A DNA stretch of 28,421 nt from Clostridiales bacterium (GTDB taxonomy: Bacteria > Bacillota > Clostridia > Oscillospirales > Acutalibacteraceae): contig DXXH01000003.1 in NCBI GenBank assembly GCA_019416395.1, positions 11,892-40,312 on the forward strand, written 5' to 3'. The stretch's first letter is position 1. Each line of letters starts with the position of its first letter. Below the pieces are notes generated by a model. It was not told where the DNA came from and ran no database searches. It saw only the letters and a list, made by a program, of their open reading frames with translations. This document shows, piece after piece, positions 20,404 through 28,406 of this stretch. The translations under genes and the position numbers were made by a program.

Positions 20404-21444
20404 TCATACCTCTTTCTGAATATAAACCAGCATTTCCTTGAGCGCAGTCGTTCTGGTAGCAATGCTTTTACTCTTGAAACGGCGGTAGGGAATATAGTTC
20501 ACTTCAAAAGTCGATGGGATGCCATATTTTTTCATAGCGGTTTCGATCTCATCGAACGTCATGATTCCGTCGGTGTTGTAGCTCAAGATAATATGCTTGA
20601 AGTTGGCGTTTTCCAGCAATGTGTGAAACGCGCCCACAACTGTTTTCCTGGAACAAAAAGCGGAACGCTGTTGCTCATAGGGCCTTTGTCCAGTTACGCC
20701 TCTTAGGGTGGGAAAATCGTATTTGGCGGCGGTCTCTAAAACGTGATAATTGGGAAGGTATTGCCGTTCGTTGTATGGGGGGTCAATGTAGAGGATATCG
20801 CCGGAAATACGCTGGAGAAGGACCGTGCCATCCTCGTTATACGATTTATTCTTTCTGCCGTTGTCCACAACGGGCAGGTCTATCAGCACGAACAGCTTGT
20901 TTGACCGGGCATCCCAGGTTTTGTTAAAAGCTCCATATGTGCCGGATATATTCGAAACAAACGGAATGCCTTCAATCACGCACGCTACCAGGTAATAGTA
21001 CTCATCAGCCGAAAGCAATCCGGCATGGTTCCAGTCCTCGATCTTGTTACGGGCAAAATCGATCCTTAACGCGTTTGAATCTGTAAGGTACATACGTCCG
21101 CCTGTAGGGGCGTAATTGTTTTGAAAAAACCGCTTTTCAGCCGCCAGCGTTTCCATGTTTTCCGTGGCCATAAGGTTGAAAAATGAAATGGGGTCTTTTA
21201 CACCGGTAGCCTGAAACAGGGTTTCGAATGTTGGTTTATGGGGAGCCTCAATGGTTCCTCTCTGAAGGCAATAGGAGAAGTACAAAAGATCGTTGGAATA
21301 AACCTCGTACCATTGCTTGAAGTATCTTGCGACAGATGCGGTGCCTGAGAAGATATCACAGAAGGAATGGGCATCCACCACATGCCTATCTACAACTTCT
21401 TTGATGTTTTCCAATAACTGGGTTTTATTTCCGATAAATCGCAT
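20404..21444 (-). CDS. D12-class DNA adenine methyltransferase (FokI-methylase-like)
   Basis: A 346-residue D12-class adenine methyltransferase of a subfamily different from its neighbour: MRFIGNKTQLLENI (X), CDIFSGTASVARYFK (I), ILYIDPPYNERQYLPNYHVLE (IV, DPPYNxRQY variant) and HIILSYNTDG. This DPPYNxRQY type occurs with enzymes of asymmetric recognition sites, as I recall for the FokI methylases, where two enzymes protect the two strands. The ribosome binding site GGAGG lies 12 bases before the ATG, longer than usual. First gene of the operon. Confidence 0.88.
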   Translation of the reverse strand: MRFIGNKTQLLENIKEVVDRHVVDAHSFCDIFSGTASVARYFKQWYEVYSNDLLYFSYCLQRGTIEAPHKPTFETLFQATGVKDPISFFNLMATENMETLAAEKRFFQNNYAPTGGRMYLTDSNALRIDFARNKIEDWNHAGLLSADEYYYLVACVIEGIPFVSNISGTYGAFNKTWDARSNKLFVLIDLPVVDNGRKNKSYNEDGTVLLQRISGDILYIDPPYNERQYLPNYHVLETAAKYDFPTLRGVTGQRPYEQQRSAFCSRKTVVGAFHTLLENANFKHIILSYNTDGIMTFDEIETAMKKYGIPSTFEVNYIPYRRFKSKSIATRTTALKEMLVYIQKEV

Positions 21445-21724
21445 GCTTTTTCTGTTCCTCCGTGTCTTCGTTCAGTCATAAATGAGTGTTTCTCCTTCAC
21501 AGCCAGGTAATGTCATGTTTCCAGGCACTTTTCTGCCCACAAATAGCATTTAAAGCCGGATTCCCATATCCCGTTGTGGGATATAAGTATACAAGATCCG
21601 TGATGGAGCGATTGGGAATCGATCCCCTTTTAGACCGAAATCAGTCTGATTATAGTAAAAAAACGGTCAGAGTTCAAGCAGCTATGGGGAAACCGAAGGG
21701 AAGTTTTTCTAAGCAATCCCTTTC
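21445..21724. other. Right flank of the RM island, no recognised gene
   Basis: About 280 bases upstream of both the methyltransferase operon and the beta-glucuronidase gene. A perfect inverted repeat ATATCCC-gttgt-GGGATAT (21566-21584) could be an operator for the methyltransferase operon. An 80-codon plus-strand frame (21486-21728) lacks a ribosome binding site and recognisable domains. No integrase or tRNA is seen. I could not find a convincing minus-strand promoter for the methyltransferases. Confidence 0.5.
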
Positions 21725-21753
21725 TTGAAACAATGGGAAATTTTTGCTATGAT
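21725..21753 (+). promoter_or_regulatory. Promoter of the beta-glucuronidase gene
   Basis: TTGAAA (21725-21730), 17 bases, TATGAT (21748-21753). The roughly 95-nt 5' UTR contains a GAGCC/GGCTC hairpin (21789-21804) that might be regulatory. Confidence 0.8.
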
Positions 21754-21855
21754 ACGTATAGTATATCGCTTTTGGCGAGAGAGTTATAGAGCCGTAACAG
21801 GCTCATAAAGAAAGAGAGAAAAACCTGTTGCGAGACAAAGAAAGGAGAATGTCCA

Positions 21856-23664
21856 ATGCTGTATCCGATTTTGACCCCTTCCCGGTTGCTGAGCGATCTC
21901 AGCGGTGTGTGGGATTTCAAGCTGGACCAAGGCCATGGGTTTGAGGAGAAGTGGTATGCCTCTCCCTTGCAAGACCCCATGACCATGCCGGTACCGGCTT
22001 CCTATAATGATTTAAAAGAAGGGGTGGATTTCCGGGAACACTTTGGCTGGGTGTTCTATCAGAGGAAAATTTCCGTGCCGTCATTTGTGAAAAGCCAGCG
22101 GGTGGTACTCCGGTGCGACGCGGTGACACACCACGCGAAAATTTATCTGAACGGAGAGATGATTCGAGAGCATAAAGGCGGTTTCCTGCCCTTCGAGGTA
22201 GAGGTGACAGACAAGCTGCGGGACGGGGAAGAGAATCTGCTGACTATCGCCGTGGACAATGTGATCGATTATACCACGCTTCCGGTGGGTGGCAAGACGG
22301 ACATGATGGCTGGTATGACCGGAGTGGGAGAAGCTGTTTCCCAGAAGCGCCGGAACACTCCTAATTTTGACTTCTTCAATTATTGTGGGATCACCCGTCC
22401 GGTAAAGCTTTACACTACACCCAAAAACTATATCGCGGATATCACCCTGGTTCCGGAAGTCAACGGATCGGATGGAAAACTGATCTATTCAGTGGACGTT
22501 GTGGGGGAAGGCTCTTGCCGGGTTCAGGTTTTTGACCGGGACGGGGATCTGGTGGCGGAAGCCCAGGGAACAGATGGCGTTTTGGAAATTCCCAATGTGC
22601 ATTTGTGGCAGCCCCTAAACGCGTACCTCTATGATGTGCGGGTGACTTTTGGAGAGGACGTGTACACCCTTCCCTATGGGGTGAGGACGGTAAAGGTGGA
22701 AGGTACAAAGTTCCTTATCAACGGGAAACCCTTCTATTTTAAAGGCTATGGGCGGCATGAAGACACGTTCCCCAATGGAAGAGGTCTGAATTTGCCCATG
22801 AATGTAAAAGATATATCCATTATGAAATGGCAGGGGGCCAACAGCTTCCGGACCAGTCATTATCCCTACAGTGAAGAGATGATGCGCCTTTGCGACGAGG
22901 AAGGATTCGTGGTCATTGACGAGACTACAGCAGTGGGGATTAACCTGCAATTCGGCGGTGGGGCCAATTTCAATGGCCAGAAGGTAAAGACCTTTGACAA
23001 GGAGCATGGAGTTCAGACCCAGGAGCACCACAAAGAGGTAATTCGGGACTTGATCGCCAGGGATAAGAACCACGCCTGTGTGGTGATGTGGAGCATCGCC
23101 AACGAACCGGACTCGGCGGCAGAAGGGGCCTATGAGTATTTCGCGCCCTTGTACGCGCTGGCCAGAGAGTTGGATCCTCAGAAACGGCCCTGCACTCTTG
23201 TCAGTGTGCAGATCGCCACCACACCGGAAACGGATTGCTCCTCGAAGCTCAGCGATGTGATTTGTCTCAATCGGTATTATGGCTGGTATTCCGGCGGCCC
23301 GGACCTGGAAGCGTCGGAAAAAGCGCTGCGCGGAGAATTGGACCAGTGGAAGGAAATCGGGAAGCCCGTGGTCTTTACGGAATACGGGGCGGACACTGTG
23401 ATGGGCTTGCACGACATTACGCCGGTGATGTATACAGAGGAATACCAAGTGGAGTATTACAAAATGAACAACCGGGTGTTCGATCAGTACGATTTTGTCA
23501 TTGGCGAGCAGGTTTGGAATTTTGCCGATTTCGCCACCAGCCAAAATCTGCTCCGGGTACAAGGTAATAAAAAAGGGCTTTTCACCAGGGACCGCAGGCC
23601 CAAGCTGGCTGCCCATTATTTTAAGGAGCGGTGGAACACCATTCCCAATTTCGAGTACAAGTAA
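21856..23664 (+). CDS. uidA: Beta-glucuronidase (GH2)
   Basis: A 602-residue glycoside hydrolase family 2 enzyme: sugar-binding jelly-roll (about 1-180), immunoglobulin-like domain (about 180-275) and TIM barrel (about 275-602). The acid/base Glu417 is in SIANEPD and the nucleophile Glu509 in FTEYGAD. Asn571-Lys573 (QGNKKGLFTRDR) matches the N-x-K motif that binds the glucuronate carboxylate, separating it from beta-galactosidases. The active-site loop after ETTAVGINLQF is as long as in E. coli, suggesting a Loop-1-type gut enzyme able to act on small aglycones. No signal peptide, so cytoplasmic. GGAGA precedes the ATG. Monocistronic; no uptake gene is adjacent. Confidence 0.95.
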   Translation: MLYPILTPSRLLSDLSGVWDFKLDQGHGFEEKWYASPLQDPMTMPVPASYNDLKEGVDFREHFGWVFYQRKISVPSFVKSQRVVLRCDAVTHHAKIYLNGEMIREHKGGFLPFEVEVTDKLRDGEENLLTIAVDNVIDYTTLPVGGKTDMMAGMTGVGEAVSQKRRNTPNFDFFNYCGITRPVKLYTTPKNYIADITLVPEVNGSDGKLIYSVDVVGEGSCRVQVFDRDGDLVAEAQGTDGVLEIPNVHLWQPLNAYLYDVRVTFGEDVYTLPYGVRTVKVEGTKFLINGKPFYFKGYGRHEDTFPNGRGLNLPMNVKDISIMKWQGANSFRTSHYPYSEEMMRLCDEEGFVVIDETTAVGINLQFGGGANFNGQKVKTFDKEHGVQTQEHHKEVIRDLIARDKNHACVVMWSIANEPDSAAEGAYEYFAPLYALARELDPQKRPCTLVSVQIATTPETDCSSKLSDVICLNRYYGWYSGGPDLEASEKALRGELDQWKEIGKPVVFTEYGADTVMGLHDITPVMYTEEYQVEYYKMNNRVFDQYDFVIGEQVWNFADFATSQNLLRVQGNKKGLFTRDRRPKLAAHYFKERWNTIPNFEYK

Positions 23665-23689
23665 TCCTCTCGTTGAGAATATCCCCGTA

Positions 23690-23733
23690 TAAAAAGGCTT
23701 CCCCGTCTGTTTTCGGCGGGAAAGCCTTTTTCA
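23690..23733. terminator. Bidirectional terminator
   Basis: AAAAAGGCTTCCCCG (23691-23705) pairs with CGGCGGGAAAGCCTTTTT (about 23714-23731), with small mismatches and Ts on both sides. It separates the convergent beta-glucuronidase and pyrophosphatase genes. Confidence 0.85.
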
Positions 23734-23807
23734 ATTTGATGGTGCGAACGCCTGGTACTGCGAACGTTTTTTCATCAGTGCCAGGAACCGGGAAAATTCA
23801 GTTGCCC

Positions 23808-24341
23808 TTATTTGCAAAAGCAGTTGAGATACCGTTCCAGGCAGGAAGCGATGATTGTTTTAGCTTCCTCGTGGTCTTTGACTTCCCCGATCTGGGTGGA
23901 CTGCTCATTTTCCAGCTGCTTGTATACCGTGAAAAAGTGCTGCATCTCGTCGAAGATGTGCCGGGGCAGCTCGCTGATGTCCTTGTAATTGTTGTAGGTG
24001 GGGTCGTCAAAGGGGATCGCGATGATTTTCTCGTCTTTGCTGCCGCCGTCGTCCATGACAATCACCCCGATGGGATAGCATCTCACCAAGGACATGGGAA
24101 TGATATTTTCCGAGCAGAGGACCAGGACGTCCAGTGGGTCGTTGTCATTGGCGTAAGTACGGGGGATAAAGCCATAGTTCGCGGGATAGTGGGTGGAAGT
24201 GTACAGAACCCGGTCGAGCCGCAGCAAGCCAGTTTCCTTGTCCATTTCGTATTTTGCCTTGCCGCCTTTGGTGATCTCGATTACGGCGAAGAAGTCGTCG
24301 GATTTAATGCGCTTTGGGGAAATGTCATGCCAAATATTCAT
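23808..24341 (-). CDS. ppa: Inorganic pyrophosphatase, family I
   Basis: A 177-residue soluble pyrophosphatase that hydrolyses PPi to phosphate, pulling biosynthetic reactions forward. The signature DNDPLDVLV carries the metal-binding Asp residues. KYEMDKETGLLRLDRVLYTSTHYPANYGFIP and VIVMDDGGSKDEKIIAI are the other substrate-binding strands of the family. Start 24341 (MNIWHDI) has AAAGGA eight bases upstream; an upstream in-frame ATG has no site. It has a leader of about 108 nt with a long-range GGGGGAG/CTCCCCC stem (24393-24427). Confidence 0.94.
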   Translation of the reverse strand: MNIWHDISPKRIKSDDFFAVIEITKGGKAKYEMDKETGLLRLDRVLYTSTHYPANYGFIPRTYANDNDPLDVLVLCSENIIPMSLVRCYPIGVIVMDDGGSKDEKIIAIPFDDPTYNNYKDISELPRHIFDEMQHFFTVYKQLENEQSTQIGEVKDHEEAKTIIASCLERYLNCFCK

Positions 24342-24455
24342 GGCTCTCGTCCTTTCTGGGTAGATGATGGGATCCCATGGGCAACCGGGCTGGGGGAGTT
24401 TCTGGAGATCCATTGCAAGCTCCCCCAACACAGCCACCCATTTACCTTACTGGGA

Positions 24456-24461
24456 ATTATA
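24456..24461 (-). promoter_or_regulatory. Candidate -10 for ppa
   Basis: TATAAT on the minus strand. The -35 at 17 bases is poor. The leader it produces contains the GGGGGAG/CTCCCCC stem and a palindromic ATGGGATCCCAT (24366-24377). Confidence 0.45.
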
Positions 24462-24532
24462 CCATAAAACTTTTGGAAAGAGAAGGGATAACCCATAGGG
24501 AAGGGCATAAACTTAAGGGAGGAGGTGGCGCC

Positions 24533-24829
24533 GTGACCTGTAGAATGGACGCCCTGCGGGATAAAGAAGTGATCAACGTAAAGGACGGGGGACGGATTGG
24601 GTTTGTCAGCGATGTGGAAGTGGATACCAAAGAGGCCAGGCTCACCGCCGTGGTGGTATATGGGCGGCTACGGCTTTTTGGGCTTTTGGGAAGGGAACCG
24701 GACTTTGTAATTCCCTGGGGGGACATTGTCCTGATCGGGGAGGATACGGTACTGGTACGGTATGAGCTGCCGGCTCAATGCCAGCGTCCGGGATTGTTCA
24801 GCAGACTGCTGGAAAAAATCGGGTTTTAA
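24533..24829 (+). CDS. YlmC/YmxH-family PRC-barrel protein
   Basis: A 98-residue protein with the YlmC/YmxH layout: LRDKEVINVKDGGRIGFVSDVEVD (PRC-barrel first strands), AVVVYGRLRLFGLLGREPDFVIPWGDI and IGEDTVLVRYE. The family is found in spore formers. Its molecular role is unclear. GTG 24533 is used because GGGAGGAGG (24518-24526) lies seven bases upstream. An ATG at 24545 would give a slightly shorter protein. Divergent from ppa, and it precedes the rpsB promoter. I see no separate terminator. Confidence 0.85.
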   Translation: MTCRMDALRDKEVINVKDGGRIGFVSDVEVDTKEARLTAVVVYGRLRLFGLLGREPDFVIPWGDIVLIGEDTVLVRYELPAQCQRPGLFSRLLEKIGF

Positions 24830-24875
24830 AGCTGGAATTTCGCCGGAAAATTTCCCAATCCCAGCAAAAAAATTC

Positions 24876-24904
24876 TTGATTCCCCATCGCCCGCGTGCTA
24901 TAAT
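24876..24904 (+). promoter_or_regulatory. rpsB-tsf promoter
   Basis: TTGATT (24876-24881), 17 bases, TATAAT (24899-24904). It gives a leader of about 130 nt before rpsB. Confidence 0.85.
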
Positions 24905-24910
24905 ATTTCA

Positions 24911-25022
24911 GCAAAACACACGCCGCGTCTCGGATTGGTGCCCGGAATGTTCCGGGTCTGCCCCGAAAAAGCAGCGCGGCGGCGGCAAAAGCCCGGCAAA
25001 AAAATCAAAACGGGCTTTTCAA
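24911..25022 (+). promoter_or_regulatory. Structured rpsB leader with attenuator-like hairpin
   Basis: CGCCGCG (24921-24927) pairs with CGCGGCG (24975-24981), enclosing CCCGGAA/TTCCGGG (24941-24956). A second stem AAAAGCCCG/CGGGCTTTT (24987-25019) ends in Ts just before the ribosome binding site. This fits an autoregulatory S2 leader in which S2 controls its own operon. The match to a named leader family is not proven here. Confidence 0.6.
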
Positions 25023-25043
25023 AACCAAGGAGGTATTTTGTAA

Positions 25044-25802
25044 ATGGCAGTCGTATCTATGAAACAGCTGTTGGAGGCCGGCGTACACTTCGGCCACCAG
25101 ACCCGTCGGTGGAACCCCAAGATGGCTCCCTACATTTTCACTGAGCGCAATGGGATTTATATCATCGACCTGCAGAAAACTGTAAAGAAACTGGAAGAGG
25201 CTTACAATTTTGTCCGCGATCTGTCCGCTGAGGGCAAGAACGTGCTGTTTGTGGGCACCAAGAAGCAGGCTCAGGAGTCCATTCGCGAAGAGGCTACCCG
25301 CGCTGGCGCTTTCTATGTAAACGCCCGTTGGCTGGGCGGCATGCTCACCAACTTCGCCACCATCCGTACCCGTATCCAGCGCCTGGCTCAGCTGCGGAAG
25401 ATGGAAGAGGACGGCACCTTTGACCTGCTGCCCAAGAAGGAAGTCAGCAAGCTGCAGCTGGAAATCGAGAAACTGGAGAAGTTCCTGGGCGGCATCAAGG
25501 AAATGAAGACCTTCCCCGGCGCCCTGTTCATCGTGGATCCCCGCAAGGAGCGCATCGCTGTATCCGAGGCCCGCAACCTGGGCATTCCGATCGTGGCTAT
25601 CGTGGATACCAACTGTGATCCCGACGAGATCGATTATGTGATCCCCGGCAATGACGACGCTATCCGCGCTGTCAAGCTGATCGCCGGCGCTATGGCTGAC
25701 GCCATCATCGAAGGCCGCGAGGGCCAGATGGGCGCCGCTGCTAAGGAAGCTGCCGAAGAAGAAGCTGACGCAGAAGCCGGAGACATCAGCGTAGAAGAGT
25801 AA
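25044..25802 (+). CDS. rpsB: 30S ribosomal protein S2
   Basis: A 252-residue S2 starting MAVVSMKQLLEAGVHFGHQT, with the signatures RRWNPKMAPYIF, NVLFVGTKKQA, NARWLGGMLTNFATI and VDTNCDPDEIDYVIPGNDDA. It is required for 30S assembly and S1 binding. It has an Ala/Glu-rich acidic tail. AAGGAGG lies ahead of the ATG. First gene of the rpsB-tsf operon. Confidence 0.98.
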   Translation: MAVVSMKQLLEAGVHFGHQTRRWNPKMAPYIFTERNGIYIIDLQKTVKKLEEAYNFVRDLSAEGKNVLFVGTKKQAQESIREEATRAGAFYVNARWLGGMLTNFATIRTRIQRLAQLRKMEEDGTFDLLPKKEVSKLQLEIEKLEKFLGGIKEMKTFPGALFIVDPRKERIAVSEARNLGIPIVAIVDTNCDPDEIDYVIPGNDDAIRAVKLIAGAMADAIIEGREGQMGAAAKEAAEEEADAEAGDISVEE

Positions 25803-25889
25803 TTTTAAGACCTTTTGCAGGTGTTTGTTTTGGAATATAGCGCCCCAAGGTTTCTGCCTGGGGATTGAGAAGAGAAAGGATGTTTACAG

Positions 25890-26804
25890 ATGAATTTTAC
25901 CGCGAAAGACGTGGCAGCCCTTCGTGAGAAGACCGGCTGTGGCATGATGGATTGCAAAAAGGCGCTCACCGCTTCTGAAGGTGACATGGACAAGGCCATC
26001 GACTTCCTGCGGGAAAAGGGCCTGGCTGCTTCCGTGAAGAAGGCTGGCCGTATTGCCGCTGAGGGCGTGGCATTTGCCACTGTCAGCGAGTGCGGCAAAG
26101 TGGCGGTTGTGATCGAAGTCAACGCTGAGACCGACTTCGTTGCCAAGAACGCCGACTTCCAGAACTTTGTCAAGGCTTGCGCCGACACCGTGATCTATGA
26201 GAATCCTGCCGACGTGGACGCCCTGCTGGCTTGCAAGGCCCATGGCTCCGAGGAGACCGTGGACGCTCTGCTGAAGGAGAAGATCCTGACCATCGGCGAG
26301 AACATCAAGATCCGCCGTTTTGCCCGGTATGAGGGTGTGGTTACCTCTTATGTGCACGCTGGCGGCCGTATCGGTGTTATCGTGAAGTTTGACACCACCG
26401 ATGAAATCGCTTCCACCGACGCTTTCAAGACCTACGCACACAACGTGGCCATGCAGATCGCTGCTATGAACGCTGAGTATCTTGACGAGTCCAGCGTGCC
26501 CGCTGAGCGTGTGGCTAAGGAGAAGGAGATCCTTACCCAGCAGATCGTGGACGAGGGCAAGCCCGCCAACATCGCTGAGAAGATTGTTGCTGGCCGTCTG
26601 AACAAGTTCTTCAAGGAGATCTGCCTGGTGGATCAGGTTTATGTGCAGGACAGCTCCATGACTGTGAAGCAGTATACTGAGTCTGTGGCCAAAGAGCTGG
26701 GCGGTGACATTAAGATCGCTGCTTATACCCGCTTTGAGAAGGGCGAAGGCCTTGAGAAGCGCCAGGACGACTTCGCTGCTGAAGTTGCCGGCATGGTGAA
26801 ATAA
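25890..26804 (+). CDS. tsf: Elongation factor Ts
   Basis: A 304-residue EF-Ts, the nucleotide exchange factor for EF-Tu. The N-terminal TGCGMMDCKKALTASEGDMDKAIDFLREKG is the UBA-like domain, and VIEVNAETDFVAKN is the core signature that contacts EF-Tu. The dimerisation module follows. AGAAAGGA lies upstream of the ATG. It starts 87 bases after rpsB, and a CCCC/GGGG stem lies in the gap. Closed by a strong terminator. Confidence 0.98.
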   Translation: MNFTAKDVAALREKTGCGMMDCKKALTASEGDMDKAIDFLREKGLAASVKKAGRIAAEGVAFATVSECGKVAVVIEVNAETDFVAKNADFQNFVKACADTVIYENPADVDALLACKAHGSEETVDALLKEKILTIGENIKIRRFARYEGVVTSYVHAGGRIGVIVKFDTTDEIASTDAFKTYAHNVAMQIAAMNAEYLDESSVPAERVAKEKEILTQQIVDEGKPANIAEKIVAGRLNKFFKEICLVDQVYVQDSSMTVKQYTESVAKELGGDIKIAAYTRFEKGEGLEKRQDDFAAEVAGMVK

Positions 26805-26830
26805 GGAAAGAAAAATTTCCTAAAAACAAT

Positions 26831-26866
26831 CGAGGGGACATGGAGAAAGCCATGTCCTCTTTTTTG
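26831..26866 (+). terminator. Terminator after tsf
   Basis: GGACATGG (26836-26843) with CCATGTCC (26850-26857), extended by G-U, G-C and A-U pairs, then TTTTTT (26860-26865). Confidence 0.9.
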
Positions 26867-26976
26867 TATCCAGGAAAATAGGGGAATACATTGTAAATTT
26901 TTTGTAACAGTCTGCTTGTTTGGTAAAATTTACCCATGGTGCAGGCTGTTTGCCGGTGAAAAGAATTTCTTTGCGC

Positions 26977-27005
26977 TTTACAACTGGGGTGTTTTCATGT
27001 AAAAT
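26977..27005 (+). promoter_or_regulatory. pyrH promoter
   Basis: TTTACA (26977-26982), 17 bases, TAAAAT (27000-27005). A second, weaker pair lies upstream (TTGTAA 26902-26907, 16 bases, TAAAAT 26924-26929). Despite the classic rpsB-tsf-pyrH-frr gene order, tsf and pyrH are separated by a terminator and promoter here. Confidence 0.75.
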
Positions 27006-27041
27006 AAGTGCGAATATATTCTGTAGAAACGGAGAGATACC

Positions 27042-27746
27042 ATGGCACCGAAATATAAGCGCGTTTTGCTCAAGCTCAGCGGGGAATCTTTAGCGGGAAA
27101 GGCTGGACACGGAATCGACTTCGATACGGTTTTGGATATTTGCAAACCTGTGAAGGAAATTGTGGATATGGGTGTGGAAGTGGCCATTGTGGTCGGCGGC
27201 GGAAACTTCTGGCGGGGCCGCAGCAGCGGCAAGATGGACCGCACCCGGGCGGATCACATGGGTATGCTGGCCACGGTAATCAACGCCTTGGGCGTGGCGG
27301 ACGGTCTGGAGCAGTTGGGTCTGGACGTCCGGGTGCAGACGGCCATTGCTATGCAGGAAGTGGCGGAACCCTATATCCGCAACCGTGCAGTGCGTCACCT
27401 GGAAAAAGGGAGAGTGGTGGTGTTTGGCTGTGGTACAGGCAACCCCTTCTTTTCCACAGATACCGGTGCGGCTTTGCGGGCAGCGGAGATCGAGGCTGAC
27501 GTGATTTTGAAGGCCACAATGGTGGACGGCGTGTACGATAGCGATCCCAAAAAGAATCCCAACGCTGTGAAATATGACACTTTGAGCTATATGGACGTGC
27601 TTAATAAGAACCTGGGGGTTATGGATATGACTGCGGCTTCCTTCTGTAAGGACCGGAATATTCCTTTCCTGGTATTCAGCATTGAGGACCCGGAGAATAT
27701 TGTCCGGGCAGTCACCGGTGAAAAAGTAGGTACCTTGGTTCAGTAA
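27042..27746 (+). CDS. pyrH: UMP kinase
   Basis: A 234-residue bacterial UMP kinase of the amino-acid kinase fold, phosphorylating UMP to UDP. Recognisable segments are LLKLSGESLAG (ATP site), VVGGGNFWRGR (UMP-binding glycine loop), ADHMGMLATVINA, GTGNPFFSTDTGAALRA and KATMVDGVYDSDPKKNP. GGAGA precedes the ATG. frr follows after 80 bases without a terminator, so pyrH-frr are probably cotranscribed. Confidence 0.97.
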   Translation: MAPKYKRVLLKLSGESLAGKAGHGIDFDTVLDICKPVKEIVDMGVEVAIVVGGGNFWRGRSSGKMDRTRADHMGMLATVINALGVADGLEQLGLDVRVQTAIAMQEVAEPYIRNRAVRHLEKGRVVVFGCGTGNPFFSTDTGAALRAAEIEADVILKATMVDGVYDSDPKKNPNAVKYDTLSYMDVLNKNLGVMDMTAASFCKDRNIPFLVFSIEDPENIVRAVTGEKVGTLVQ

Positions 27747-27826
27747 GAAAATCGGCAACGCAATAAAGGGCGGTCCTGGAAAGGACGGCCTGACAAGTCC
27801 AATTAATTTGAAAGGAATGGATCCAC

Positions 27827-28390
27827 ATGGCAGAGATGAAAGACGTTTTCGCAAAAGCGGAAAAGAAAATGGGAAAGAGCATTGACCACCTGGAAGAGGA
27901 ATACGCGGCAATCCGGGCCGGCCGGGCAAACCCTGCCGTTCTGGATAAGATCATGGTAAATTATTACGACACGCCCACCCCCATCAACCAGCTGGCGGCG
28001 GTGGCTGTGACTGAGGCCCGTGTACTCACCATTCAGCCCTGGGATATGTCTGTGCTCCGGGGAATTGAGAAAGCGATCCAGACGTCAGATCTGGGGGTGA
28101 ATCCTCAGAATGACGGCAAGGTGATCCGCTTGGTATTCCCGCCCCTCAACGAGGAGCGCCGTAAGGAACTGAGCAAGGAAGTGGCGAAACTGGCAGAAGA
28201 AACCAAAGTAGCGGTGCGTTCCATTCGCCGTGACGCCATTGAAAAGCTGAAAGAGATGAAGAAAACCGGTGAGATCACAGAGGACGACCTGAAGCAGGCC
28301 GAGAAAAAGACCCAGGATCTCACGGATAAATACGTGAAGAGCGTGGAAGAGTGCGCTCAGCGGAAGGAAAAGGAGATCATGGCCATTTGA
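27827..28390 (+). CDS. frr: Ribosome recycling factor
   Basis: A 187-residue RRF that, with EF-G, splits post-termination ribosomes. Typical segments are IRAGRANPAVLDKIMVNYYDTPTPINQLA, IQPWDMSVLRGIEKAI, LGVNPQNDGKVIRLVFPPLNEERRKEL and VAVRSIRRDAIEKLKEM. AAAGGA lies ahead of the ATG. The coding sequence is complete. Confidence 0.97.
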   Translation: MAEMKDVFAKAEKKMGKSIDHLEEEYAAIRAGRANPAVLDKIMVNYYDTPTPINQLAAVAVTEARVLTIQPWDMSVLRGIEKAIQTSDLGVNPQNDGKVIRLVFPPLNEERRKELSKEVAKLAEETKVAVRSIRRDAIEKLKEMKKTGEITEDDLKQAEKKTQDLTDKYVKSVEECAQRKEKEIMAI

Positions 28391-28406
28391 GCCTGGAAGG
28401 GGGAAA

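Noticed and set aside
21611..21650. Possible tRNA-like T-arm (GGGAATCGATCCC)
   Set aside because: The stem is short, the loop does not fit a T-loop and no anticodon or acceptor arm can be drawn. No tRNA is supported in the window.
21486..21728. 80-codon plus-strand frame beside the RM island
   Set aside because: No ribosome binding site, no recognisable domain, and its 3' end overlaps the beta-glucuronidase promoter.
22615..23616. 333-codon minus-strand frame
   Set aside because: Antisense to the beta-glucuronidase coding region; no ribosome binding site or family match.
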